Translations under genes and position numbers: made by a program
Notes under the pieces: generated by a model
Databases searched by the model: none
The model's input: only the letters and a program-made list of their open reading frames with translations
What the model was told of the DNA's origin: nothing
In this document: piece by piece, positions 26,655-35,532 of the stretch
Position numbering within the stretch: position 1 is the first letter of the stretch
How the letters are laid out: each line of letters begins with the position of its first letter
Assembly: GCA_910579755.1 (NCBI GenBank)
Contig: CAJTVB010000020.1
Span: forward strand, 1-64,000
Reading direction: 5' to 3'
DNA from: an uncultured Acetatifactor sp.
GTDB taxonomy: Bacteria > Bacillota > Clostridia > Lachnospirales > Lachnospiraceae
DNA: 64,000 nt

Positions 26655-26683
26655 ATTATACTGCTGGAATCCGGAACATGCAA
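26655..26683 (-). promoter_or_regulatory. Promoter of the STM4015-STM4011 cluster
   Basis: Minus strand: TTGCAT (26678-26683), 17-bp spacer, TATAAT (26655-26660). It sits right after the MATE stop codon, so the cluster can be transcribed independently. Confidence 0.75.
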
Positions 26684-26687
26684 GCAA

Positions 26688-28031
26688 TTACTGACCAGGG
26701 CCCATTTTCCTAAGACAGCACAGGCCTGCCAGATCGGCCAGGATCCAGCCCGCCGGAATGCTGACCCAGATACCCACATACCCCACCGCGGGAATTGCCG
26801 ACAGAATATAAGAGAGCGCCACTCTGGTCCCCAGAGACACCACCGTGAGCACCACAGAGACCATCGGTTTCTCCACCGCCCGGAAATAGCCGTAAAAAAG
26901 AAACAAAAAACCGATAAGACAGTAAAAAGCACCCTCTATCCGCAGATATTTCGTTCCGATATCCACCACCAGCGGGTCCTCCACAAATATCCTCATAAGC
27001 CCAGGGGCACATACAGCCACCGCCAGGCTCACCCCGCCGCAGAATAAAAGAACTGCCAGTGCGGCCTTTCTGCCTCCTGCGTGGATCCTCTCCCCCTCCC
27101 CGGCCCCATGGTTCTGGGCCACAAAGGTGGAAAAGGCATTTCCGAAATCCTGCACCGGCGAATATGCAAAAGTGTCGATCTTTACCGCCGCGGAAAATGC
27201 CGCCATCACATTTGTTCCAAAGCTGTTCACCAGCCCCTGCACCATCAATATGCCGAAATTCATGATGGACTGCTGGAGAGAGGTCAGCACGGAAAGGCTT
27301 AAAATGCTTTTCAAAATCTTCCGGCGAAACCTCATCTGACTTTTTTCAAACCGAAATGCAGGAACCCTTTTCCAGGTGTAGACCCATATCCCGATTCCCG
27401 ATACATACTGGGAAATCACGGTGGCTGCCGCCGCCCCCCGGATTCCAAAGGGCATCACCGCCACAAAGAGCACATCCAGTCCCACATTCAGCAGCGCCGA
27501 AATTCCCAGAAACAGCAGCGGTGTCAGGGAATCCCCCACGGCCCGCAGACAGTTTGCAAAGTAATTGTACAAAAACACCGCCATGATCCCACCGTACACC
27601 ACCTCCACGTAAGAACGCATATCCCCGTAAACCTCCCGGGGAATCTGCAGAAGTCCAAGGATTCCATCCATGCCCAGGTATACCGCTCCATTCATGACGG
27701 CCGCCAACGCCCCGATCAGCACAAAAGACATAAAATTGCCGCCGGCAAAGCTTTCACTGTCCTGTCTGCCATGCTGAATGGCCAAAAAGGCCCCGCTTCC
27801 CATGCTCAGTCCCAGCAGGATGGAGGTGAGAAACACCATAATGGTATAGGCCGATCCTACAGCAGCCAGCGCTTCTTTGCCAAGAACGCGTCCTACAATC
27901 AGGGTATCCGCTATATTATAGAACTGCTGAAGCAGGTTTCCTATCATCAAGGGTACGGAAAATTTCACCAGTCCGGCAACAATATCACCCTTTGTGAAAT
28001 CCACAGAGACTTTTTTTGTGAATAATCCCAT
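26688..28031 (-). CDS. MATE family multidrug/organic-cation antiporter
   Basis: 447 residues with twelve predicted membrane helices in two MatE halves. The N-terminus reads FSVPLMIGNLLQQFYNIADTLIVGR, typical of the Firmicutes NorM/DinF-like branch; ALAAVGSAY and a second half from about residue 240 follow. It exports unknown compounds using an ion gradient. It is divergent from the cation exporter gene, with a 7-bp-arm palindrome between them. Confidence 0.92.
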   Translation of the reverse strand: MGLFTKKVSVDFTKGDIVAGLVKFSVPLMIGNLLQQFYNIADTLIVGRVLGKEALAAVGSAYTIMVFLTSILLGLSMGSGAFLAIQHGRQDSESFAGGNFMSFVLIGALAAVMNGAVYLGMDGILGLLQIPREVYGDMRSYVEVVYGGIMAVFLYNYFANCLRAVGDSLTPLLFLGISALLNVGLDVLFVAVMPFGIRGAAAATVISQYVSGIGIWVYTWKRVPAFRFEKSQMRFRRKILKSILSLSVLTSLQQSIMNFGILMVQGLVNSFGTNVMAAFSAAVKIDTFAYSPVQDFGNAFSTFVAQNHGAGEGERIHAGGRKAALAVLLFCGGVSLAVAVCAPGLMRIFVEDPLVVDIGTKYLRIEGAFYCLIGFLFLFYGYFRAVEKPMVSVVLTVVSLGTRVALSYILSAIPAVGYVGIWVSIPAGWILADLAGLCCLRKMGPGQ

Positions 28032-28060
28032 TGTTTTTTCCTCTCAGACCCGTTAAACTA

Positions 28061-28077
28061 TGATTGCTATGCAATCA
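28061..28077. promoter_or_regulatory. Palindrome in the MATE/CDF divergent region
   Basis: TGATTGC-TAT-GCAATCA is a perfect inverted repeat (7-bp arms, 3-nt centre) midway between the divergent starts. It could be a dimer-binding operator shared by both genes. Confidence 0.4.
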
Positions 28078-28114
28078 CGTGCGCAAAGGGTCAAGCGCCC
28101 CGAAGGAGACATTT

Positions 28115-29293
28115 ATGATCAGTTTACTTGCAAGACTATTTATCAAAAATCATCAGGATACAAAAAATCCCAACGTGCGCCAGACCTACGGCATACTGTG
28201 CGGCGCTCTGGGCATCGGGCTGAATCTCCTTTTGTTTGCCGGAAAATTCGCGGCAGGATTTTTCAGCCATTCCATCGCCGTCACCGCCGATGCCTTCAAC
28301 AACCTTTCAGACGCCGGCTCCTCCATCATCACCCTGATCGGTTTCCGAATGGCAGGACAGAAGCCGGATCCTGACCATCCCTTCGGACACGGGCGCATCG
28401 AATATATCTCCGGACTTTTAGTAGCGGTAATCATTCTGCTTATGGGCTTTGAGCTGATCCAGGGCTCCGCCGCCAAGATTCTCCGCCCGGAGGATCTCAC
28501 CTTCTCGCCGGCAGTACTGATCATTCTGGCCGTCTCGATCCTGGTAAAATGCTATATGTATCTGTACAACTGCCGTCTGGGCAAAAGACTGGACTCCGCC
28601 GCCATGCTGGCCACAGCCGCAGACTCTCTCAGCGACGCCCTGGCTACCACCCTGGTGCTGGCCGCCACACTCACCGCTCATTTTACCGGCCTTCACATTG
28701 ACGGCTGGTGCGGCGTGCTGGTGGGACTTTTTATCTGCTGGACCGGCTTCAACGCCGCCAAGGATACTATCAGTCCCCTGCTGGGCCAGGCTCCGGACAA
28801 AGAATTTGTGCGGCAGGTTAATGAAATCGTCATGTCCCACCAGAATGTGCTTGGGATCCACGATCTGATCGTCCACAACTATGGCCCCGGACGAATCCTG
28901 ATCTCCCTCCATGCAGAAGTTCCCGCAGACGGAGACATCCTGACTCTCCACGACATGATCGACAGAATTGAGCATCAGCTGCGGGACGCTCTGGACTGTC
29001 ACGCCGTGATCCACATGGATCCCGTGTGTGTCAACGATCAGGAAACCAATCGGCTGAAATCTCTGGTGCTGGGCTATCTGGAAGAAATCAGTCCCAGACT
29101 TACCATGCACGATTTCAGAATTGTGGCAGGCCCCACCCACACAAACCTGATTTTCGATGTGGCGGCGCCCTACGATTTCCCTCTGCAGGACAGCGAACTG
29201 ATTCAGGCCATCAATCAGCGCATCCAACAGGAAAATCCCGGATTCTGCGCAGTAATTGAAGTAGATAAACAATATACTTCCGAAAGGAGTTAA
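28115..29293 (+). CDS. Cation diffusion facilitator (Zn/Fe/Mn exporter)
   Basis: About 392 residues. The membrane domain has six helices with metal-site residues in AVTADAFNNLSDAGSS (near residue 49) and ATAADSLSDALATT (near 167), i.e. the paired HxxxD/DxxxD-type sites of CDF proteins, and a DPDHPFGHGRIEY loop. A C-terminal cytoplasmic domain (about 205-295) has the ferredoxin-like CDF fold, followed by a further ~90 residues (HDFRIVAGPTHTNLIFDVA). ATG 28115 follows GAAGGAGACATTT. It is followed 4 bp later by the metallopeptidase gene. Metal specificity is not readable. Confidence 0.92.
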   Translation: MISLLARLFIKNHQDTKNPNVRQTYGILCGALGIGLNLLLFAGKFAAGFFSHSIAVTADAFNNLSDAGSSIITLIGFRMAGQKPDPDHPFGHGRIEYISGLLVAVIILLMGFELIQGSAAKILRPEDLTFSPAVLIILAVSILVKCYMYLYNCRLGKRLDSAAMLATAADSLSDALATTLVLAATLTAHFTGLHIDGWCGVLVGLFICWTGFNAAKDTISPLLGQAPDKEFVRQVNEIVMSHQNVLGIHDLIVHNYGPGRILISLHAEVPADGDILTLHDMIDRIEHQLRDALDCHAVIHMDPVCVNDQETNRLKSLVLGYLEEISPRLTMHDFRIVAGPTHTNLIFDVAAPYDFPLQDSELIQAINQRIQQENPGFCAVIEVDKQYTSERS

Positions 29294-29297
29294 ATCC

Positions 29298-29714
29298 ATG
29301 CCTCAAAAGCTTACAAATGCCGAGGTAAAACGCCTGGCCGCACTGGAACAAAGATATCGTGACAGTGCCCGGGCTGTTCTGGAAAGCCGCGTGGCCTATT
29401 TTCACCAAATCACCGGCGGAGCATACACTTCCGTCACTGTCCGGGACCAGAAGACCCGCTGGGGCAGCTGTTCCTCCCGGGGAACCCTTTCCTTTAATTA
29501 TCGGCTGATCTTTGCCCCGCCCGGAATCCTGGACTATGTGGTGGTTCATGAGCTGTGCCACCTGACCCATATGAACCACTCCAAAGACTTTTGGGATATG
29601 GTAGCCCGAGTAATGCCGGATTACCGGATCCGGAAGCAGTGGCTTCGGGATCACGGTCAGGAACTGACTCTGGAAAACCATCTGGCCCAGGTGGGAATCC
29701 CTCTGACTCTTTAA
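29298..29714 (+). CDS. YgjP-like zinc metallopeptidase (DUF45)
   Basis: 138 residues, small for the family (often 160-240). The YgjP/DUF45 core is present: VRDQKTRWGSCSSRGTLSFN followed by VVVHELCHLTHMNHSKDFW, where HELCH plus a downstream His are the zinc ligands. It overlaps a ribosome site in the end of the CDF gene and is clearly co-transcribed. The target protein is unknown. Confidence 0.9.
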   Translation: MPQKLTNAEVKRLAALEQRYRDSARAVLESRVAYFHQITGGAYTSVTVRDQKTRWGSCSSRGTLSFNYRLIFAPPGILDYVVVHELCHLTHMNHSKDFWDMVARVMPDYRIRKQWLRDHGQELTLENHLAQVGIPLTL

Positions 29715-29790
29715 AAAGCCGCATGCCCCGCGCTCCCTCAAGCTTGAACCCCCTGTTCCTGTCAGAAAATGCTCTTTTCCATACATGGCA

Positions 29791-29835
29791 AAAGAAGGCT
29801 CTCCGCCGAAGCGGAAAGTCTTCTTTATATTTTTA
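29791..29835 (+). terminator. Terminator of the CDF-metallopeptidase operon
   Basis: AAAGAAGGCTCTCCGC (29791-29806) pairs with GCGGAAAGTCTTCTTT (29811-29826) with one mismatch and a CGAA loop, followed by ATATTTTT. It could also stop the opposite transcript ending at 29874. No gene is visible in 29715-29873. Confidence 0.8.
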
Positions 29836-29873
29836 CAAATGTACTGCCCTATGCCGGTCTGCCCTCGACGGCT

Positions 29874-32408
29874 TTATCTGTTTTCGTCCACAAAGAGCTG
29901 GGCTCTTCTCTGAATCACATCCGCCACATCCTGAGCAGATTTCTGTCCCGAATAAAAGGCCTCCACCTCTTCGTTGATAATATTCAGAATGTCCGGGTTA
30001 TTGTATCCTCTCCTGTCCACGGACTGAATAAAGTCTGTGACCTGATCAATCTGTTCCTGACTCATGGGATCCAGCTTGATCTCTTCGCCGTTCATCCAGA
30101 AGGTATCATCATACTCCACCTTCTCCTTGGTATCATAATCGATGTAATAGGGCCTCTGGAGCGCCTCCTGAGCCTTTTCCAGGAACAGCGCCTTGTTCAC
30201 AGGCATGCCCCCTGTCTCCTTCTGATACTCGTCCGTGAGATAATAACGGACAAAGTCCCAGGCTCCATCCAGATTTTTGGACCGGGCGGACAGGGCAAAG
30301 GTGTTGTAATCCGGCTCAATATAGGATCCCTTGCCGCTTTCCGTGGGGAAGCCCACAAAGCTCACCGGCTCTCCAAAATATCCGTTGATCTGAGAGTTCA
30401 TATTTGCAATGGAGTAAATATAAACCTGACTTAACAGCGTTCTGTTCTCTCTGTACTGGGATTCATAATTATCATAATAGTTATCCCAATCCTCCTGATT
30501 GATTTCCTTTGGAAGAGTCTTTGCAAACTCCATCATCTCTATAAAATTCGACGTATTAAAGGAGCATTTTCCGGTGCTTACGTCTACAAAGTCATTTCCG
30601 CAGTACCGCATGACCATATTCATAAACTCTCCCTGGGTAACGTTTCCGATAGCGCTGGTGCCCTCTCCCATGGAAGAAAGCACCTGCTGCATATCGGCCA
30701 TGGTCCAGCTCTCCCGGTTCCCCACCAGCGAAGCCTTCCCGATCACAGTGTTCACGGAAAATCCGGGCACCACATAATACAGCTTTCCGTCATTGGAAAA
30801 CGCATCAAACACATTCTGCAGAAATTCCACCTGGGACAGCTCCTCGTCCTCCTGGATCAACTTATTGATATCTGCGATCCAGCCCTTGGCAATATAATTA
30901 TCCATGGGAAGCTGATTTGTCAGCAACATATCCGGCATCTGCCCTGTGATAATATCATTGTTCAGCTTTGTAATACCGGCCTCATAATCCTCATAGCTGG
31001 TGTAGCCGTAATACTCCTTCACCACAATCCGGTATTGATCGCTGGCCCGGTTGTATTCCACCACACGGCGCTTAATGTCACCGCCCATGGAATTTCCTGC
31101 CAGAACCAGCACAACCTTATCAGCGATGGTAGAAGGATCCACATAGTTAAATAACCCCAGTTTTAATCCGTCTTCATAATTGTCCCGGAAAATGGCCATA
31201 AAGGTTTCTGATCCCAGCTCCACCAAAGCAGTGAAATCGGAAATATACAGATCCGAATTAATATAATTCATTTTAATCTTGCTCTCTGTATCTCCCGCGT
31301 TAAAGGTATATATACCGTCGCTGCCGCTGTAGATCAGATCCGCATCCATTCCCTCTGCTACATTGCCCAATCCATTCCAAGTCAGCGAGGAAGGAACCTC
31401 TGCCGCCTCTCCCAGCTTGTCGTTCTCCAGATCATAGTCCGCAATAAACTGCTTGGTCCAATCATCCTCAGGAGAATAAATCAAAATAAAGGTTCCGTCT
31501 CTGCGGGGAATCATGTACTGAATATTGGACAGCGCAGTACTGGTTTCTTCAGAAAGCTCCATTTTCTCCGACAGATTACCCTCCGCGTCCATATTCATTT
31601 TATATGCCTTATCGCCGTTCAACAAAAGTGTCAGACCGCCGTCCGAGGCCTTCACGATCTGGTTCAGATAAACCCACTCATCCTCTGTGGCAAACGGCTC
31701 CAGCTCCTTCTCCCACACAAGCTTGCCTTCCCCATCCCAGCAGCAGAGAAACTGCCGGTCCTCGCTGACAGGATTTTCCGGATCGGAATAATCCTGATAA
31801 TACCACTGCTTTAGGCCATACACCATGCCGCCGTCCGCGAGAACCATATTATTAAAATTAATATCCTCATAAATATTGGAAGGACTGGCCTCATATCCCG
31901 GCTCCGTCGCGATGTCCGTATTTGACTCCGGGCTGTCCTCAGACGCAGGCTGGTCCGTCTGAGAACCGTCATCGGGCTCCGTCTGATCTGCCTCCGGCTC
32001 CTGGCTGTCGCCGGGATCCTGCTGGTCTCCCTCTTTGTCACCAGACATCTGAAGCGAAACAAACTGCATATCCGTCCCGTCCGCATTTACACTCATCAGC
32101 CGAAAGTCCTGCCGGCTGTTGGTTTTCATCCAGTCATACACCTGGAGTAAAAAGTAAACCTTTCCGTCCTGGAAAATCCCTCCCCGGACATTTACGGAAC
32201 CGTTGTTTTCATCTACCAGCTCCGGCATGCTGATTTCCTGAAACTTATAAACATTCTCCTTGGCCAGGGCCGCATTTGAAGAATCTGATCCTTTTTTCCC
32301 TCCGCCATCAGGAGAATCCGTCCCATCATTGCCGCTGCAGGCACAGAGCCCGGCTGTCATAATCGCTGCCAGCCCCAAACACAATCCTTTTCGAATCCAT
32401 TTTTTCAT
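29874..32408 (-). CDS. Very large extracellular solute-binding lipoprotein (copy 2)
   Basis: About 844 residues, twice the usual solute-binding protein. A lipoprotein signal peptide ends at lipobox GLCAC near residue 23. The first ~430 residues form a beta-rich region that looks like a propeller-type sensor (GGIFQDGKVYFLLQVYDW, LYSGSDGIYTFNAGD-like strands) with an acidic Asp/Glu/Pro/Ser/Gln insert near 85-145. From about 435 a SBP_bac_1-like domain follows. Its last 60 residues closely resemble those of the protein at 37408-39738 (INEEVEAFYSGQK against INEEAAAFFKGQK), so the two are paralogues. It is the last gene of the operon. ATG 32408 has GGGAGGTT upstream. Confidence 0.85.
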   Translation of the reverse strand: MKKWIRKGLCLGLAAIMTAGLCACSGNDGTDSPDGGGKKGSDSSNAALAKENVYKFQEISMPELVDENNGSVNVRGGIFQDGKVYFLLQVYDWMKTNSRQDFRLMSVNADGTDMQFVSLQMSGDKEGDQQDPGDSQEPEADQTEPDDGSQTDQPASEDSPESNTDIATEPGYEASPSNIYEDINFNNMVLADGGMVYGLKQWYYQDYSDPENPVSEDRQFLCCWDGEGKLVWEKELEPFATEDEWVYLNQIVKASDGGLTLLLNGDKAYKMNMDAEGNLSEKMELSEETSTALSNIQYMIPRRDGTFILIYSPEDDWTKQFIADYDLENDKLGEAAEVPSSLTWNGLGNVAEGMDADLIYSGSDGIYTFNAGDTESKIKMNYINSDLYISDFTALVELGSETFMAIFRDNYEDGLKLGLFNYVDPSTIADKVVLVLAGNSMGGDIKRRVVEYNRASDQYRIVVKEYYGYTSYEDYEAGITKLNNDIITGQMPDMLLTNQLPMDNYIAKGWIADINKLIQEDEELSQVEFLQNVFDAFSNDGKLYYVVPGFSVNTVIGKASLVGNRESWTMADMQQVLSSMGEGTSAIGNVTQGEFMNMVMRYCGNDFVDVSTGKCSFNTSNFIEMMEFAKTLPKEINQEDWDNYYDNYESQYRENRTLLSQVYIYSIANMNSQINGYFGEPVSFVGFPTESGKGSYIEPDYNTFALSARSKNLDGAWDFVRYYLTDEYQKETGGMPVNKALFLEKAQEALQRPYYIDYDTKEKVEYDDTFWMNGEEIKLDPMSQEQIDQVTDFIQSVDRRGYNNPDILNIINEEVEAFYSGQKSAQDVADVIQRRAQLFVDENR

Positions 32409-32451
32409 CATAACCTCCCTGCCCGCTATGGACGGGCATTCATCTGCGCAG

Positions 32452-33738
32452 TCAATCCTCTGCATTCTCCAAATCCTCTAAATCCAATATGTCAACTGTA
32501 CCCAAAACGCTGTTGTCACCTTCCGCCTTCCCGGTTTTTCCTTTCCGTCCGGATTTTCCGGTTCCTGCGGATTTCCCGTTTTTCGCAGATTTTCCAATCC
32601 TGCTGAAAGGACTCTTTCCGAGACCGGATCTCTTCCTTCGGGACGGCTTCGCCGTCAGCTCCAGAAATTCCAGCTCCTGCGTATCTCCCTTCTTTGCCTT
32701 GTGCCTGGCTCTGGAAAGCTCCATTCGGCGCTCCGCCTTATCCTTTACCTTGAGCCATGCGTCACGCAGCGTCCAGCCCTTATGCTTCCACCAGATACCG
32801 AAAAACACCAGCCCGAGGATCAGGGCATAGGCCAGAAAAAGAGCCTCAAAAAACGTAATCACCGCCAGAATATCCTCGTATCCTCTGGCAATATTTTCCC
32901 AATAGGGATAAATAATGGCTTTCCCGTTCATGGACCGGGTTCCGAACTCCGGAATCAGCTTCAGCCTGGAGACCAGAGAATACCGGCTGGTGTTTTCCAC
33001 CACCTCCACTTCCTTCTCGGATCTCCCCAGCTGTTCCTTTACATAATTATAGGCAAATCCTGTAATGGGGCTGGGCATCACAATCTCATAATGATTGATT
33101 CCGTTGCTGGTCCCCAGCTCCTCAAGAGTCTGGTAGGACACATATACCAGTGTACCGTCAAGGCCTGCCGCCTCCTCCAGGCGGCCCTGAGGCCTCTGTA
33201 TAACGCCGGTGACAATGTGGGGAACCTCACCGATATAAACCATCATGCCGGCCACGTCGCTGGAACCGAAGAGCTGCCAGGCCGTATCCTGATCGATGAC
33301 ACAATAATCCTGCATCAAATCATTGCCTGAAAAATATCCTCCGCTGAGAAGCTCCTGAGGATGGAAAAGGAAAAAATCTCCTCCGATGCCAATGGCATCT
33401 GCCTCCACACTGCCTCTGTCTGTGGAAAGCGTGACTTTGCCGTCCGCACTGTAGGCATCCACCCACAATCTGGCGGATGGGTTTTCCGCCTCCTGAACCA
33501 CAGAGGCATCCTGCAGGGCCTTATCTATGCTGTGCTCAAACTCCAGAATTTGATCCTGAGTGATTTTTGAATTTACGGAAAAGAAACAGCTGACCTGCGC
33601 CACATCCTTTTTATCGCTCCATCGCTCCGCCATCTGCTGGGAGGACTGGGCTTTCGCCAGATGCTCCCCTATAAACAGCAGAATCAGAAAGAGCAGAAAG
33701 GATATCCCCCCGCTGATTCCAAATATAATTTTTTTCAT
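32452..33738 (-). CDS. MacB-like extracytoplasmic-domain membrane protein (ABC permease-like)
   Basis: About 428 residues. One N-terminal membrane helix (IIFGISGGISFLLFLILLFIG) leads to a ~270-residue outside domain resembling the MacB periplasmic core (YCVIDQDTAWQLFGSSDVAGMMVYIG, VTGVIQRP). A second helix pair lies near 300-325. Only this part of an FtsX-type permease is present; the usual four-helix bundle is missing. The cytoplasmic tail is very basic (KSAKNGKSAGTGKSGRKGKTG) and then acidic. It is preceded by the HlyD-like gene and followed by the lipoprotein gene, with no ATPase nearby. Confidence 0.75.
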   Translation of the reverse strand: MKKIIFGISGGISFLLFLILLFIGEHLAKAQSSQQMAERWSDKKDVAQVSCFFSVNSKITQDQILEFEHSIDKALQDASVVQEAENPSARLWVDAYSADGKVTLSTDRGSVEADAIGIGGDFFLFHPQELLSGGYFSGNDLMQDYCVIDQDTAWQLFGSSDVAGMMVYIGEVPHIVTGVIQRPQGRLEEAAGLDGTLVYVSYQTLEELGTSNGINHYEIVMPSPITGFAYNYVKEQLGRSEKEVEVVENTSRYSLVSRLKLIPEFGTRSMNGKAIIYPYWENIARGYEDILAVITFFEALFLAYALILGLVFFGIWWKHKGWTLRDAWLKVKDKAERRMELSRARHKAKKGDTQELEFLELTAKPSRRKRSGLGKSPFSRIGKSAKNGKSAGTGKSGRKGKTGKAEGDNSVLGTVDILDLEDLENAED

Positions 33739-33760
33739 TGCCTGCCTCGTTTCCACCGCA

Positions 33761-35497
33761 CTAATTATTGTCTGTCAGCCTCACCTGTTTTCCGGCTTCC
33801 ACAGGCTTTGTGGATGTGGTGATCACATACTCGTATCCACTGAGCCCTGCGCTGATAGCCGACTGGTTATCGTCGCTGGCCAGAACCTGTACATCCACAC
33901 GCACGGCAGTATACCGAGTTCCCAGAGGCGTCTGCCTGGATTCCACGATCAGAATGAACTTGCCGTTGCTGTCCTCCCGGATAGCGCTGTTGGGAACGAT
34001 CAAATCATAGTTGGCACTCTTCTGTCCCACGGATATATTCAGCGTCTGGCCAGCGGTCACGCTCCCTGTAACAGTAAAGGTCAGCTTCTTTTTCTGACCA
34101 GGATCCTGGGGATCCGGCTTGATGCTCTCCAGAACCACTTCCACATCATCATACCACCAGGAGTTCACCAGTTCCGCCCGATCCCCCACAGACAGTCTTT
34201 TTGCCTGCTCGTTGGTAACGGAAAAGCTCATGGTATAACCCTTTCCCTCCGGCTGAAGCACTGCCACCGGCGTAGCGGCAGAGGTATTATTTCCCGCCGT
34301 CACATTGATGGCGGTAACCGTGCCGGCGATATCGGCGGTAATGGTTGCTCCGATACTCTTTGCCGTCAGCTCATCTACCTCTTCCTGGGCCTTATCCACT
34401 GCCTTCTGGGCCTTTGCTATATCATCCAGTTTACTGTCCAGGCCGGTAACGTTGGTGATGGTGGAAAGCAATTCCTTCAGCGCCTCTTCTGCCTCTGTCT
34501 TTTTGGCAGTTGCGGCGTCCAGATCTTTCTGGACGGAAAAGAGCTCCAGCTCATAGGCTGCTATGGCGTTGCTCAGATTCACATGGATCTGATTGCCCTT
34601 CCTGTTCTTTTCCTCCTGCACCGCATTATTATAGTTGGTCACCGACGCATTATATCCGTTGACCGCGTTATTATATGCATTGACCGCGTTGGTATGATTT
34701 TCTCTCGCTTTGTTCAGCGCCTCCTGGGCGTTTCTCTTATCTGCATCTCCTGCGGATACCGAGCCGATTATGCTGTCATAATTTTTTTGTGCCGCATCCA
34801 GAGCCTTTTGCATATTCTCTCTGTTTTCTGTGGCACTTTCCAACGTTTCCCTGGCGTTTTTCATAGCCTGCTCCGCTACCGGCACCCGGCTGGAAGCATT
34901 GGCATCCAGGCTGGACTCATAGCTCTCCTGAGCCTTATAAGCGTTTACAGCCGCCTCCAGTTCAGCCTTCCTCTTCTCCAATGGCGCCATCTCATCCTCG
35001 GCCTCCAGCAAAGCGTTCTGTAGATTTGTGATCTGTCTCCTGTAGGCAGTGGAGGACACGCCGCCGCTGGCGGCCTGGATATCCGACGCCGTGATCTCCG
35101 CCGTCAAAAGCGCAAGCTGATACGCCTCCCTGGCCGCCTCCAGCTCCTCCTGCTTGCTCTCCAATTCCTCCTGTGCCGCCTTCAGCTCCTCGCTCTCCGC
35201 ATCCTCCAGGTAAAACAGGATATCGCCCTTCTGCACTTCGTCTCCCACCCGGACAGCCACGCTGGACACCTTTCTGGTCTCGGTGACCTTCACCTCATAA
35301 GGGTCTCCGCTCTCCACAGTGCCGCCGCCTCGGATCTTTGCCGTAACGGTTCCCGGCTGCACATACTGGGTGGCTACCTCCGGCAGAGAGTAATTCATAA
35401 TTGTATTAGAAAAAAATGTCAGCACCAGCATGATGGACAAAAATATGATGGCCGCCGTCTTCACCCATTCTCTCTTTTTGTTTCCGTTCTCATTCAT
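33761..35497 (-). CDS. HlyD/MacA-like membrane fusion (adaptor) protein
   Basis: 578 residues. One N-terminal membrane helix (AAIIFLSIMLVLTFFSNTIM) is followed by a barrel-sandwich half (GTVTAKIRGGGTVESGD, RVGDEVQKGDILFYLED), a long coiled coil from about residue 95 to 370 rich in Ala, Glu, Lys and Asn, then the second lipoyl half (IGATITADIAGTVTAINV) and a beta-barrel part with VPNSAIRED. This is the layout of efflux adaptor proteins. In a Gram-positive cell it would connect a membrane transporter to the wall side. The start 36 bp from the permease stop suggests one operon. Confidence 0.9.
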   Translation of the reverse strand: MNENGNKKREWVKTAAIIFLSIMLVLTFFSNTIMNYSLPEVATQYVQPGTVTAKIRGGGTVESGDPYEVKVTETRKVSSVAVRVGDEVQKGDILFYLEDAESEELKAAQEELESKQEELEAAREAYQLALLTAEITASDIQAASGGVSSTAYRRQITNLQNALLEAEDEMAPLEKRKAELEAAVNAYKAQESYESSLDANASSRVPVAEQAMKNARETLESATENRENMQKALDAAQKNYDSIIGSVSAGDADKRNAQEALNKARENHTNAVNAYNNAVNGYNASVTNYNNAVQEEKNRKGNQIHVNLSNAIAAYELELFSVQKDLDAATAKKTEAEEALKELLSTITNVTGLDSKLDDIAKAQKAVDKAQEEVDELTAKSIGATITADIAGTVTAINVTAGNNTSAATPVAVLQPEGKGYTMSFSVTNEQAKRLSVGDRAELVNSWWYDDVEVVLESIKPDPQDPGQKKKLTFTVTGSVTAGQTLNISVGQKSANYDLIVPNSAIREDSNGKFILIVESRQTPLGTRYTAVRVDVQVLASDDNQSAISAGLSGYEYVITTSTKPVEAGKQVRLTDNN

Positions 35498-35532
35498 CGC
35501 GTTTCTCTCCTAAATAATTAAATTGTTTTCCT

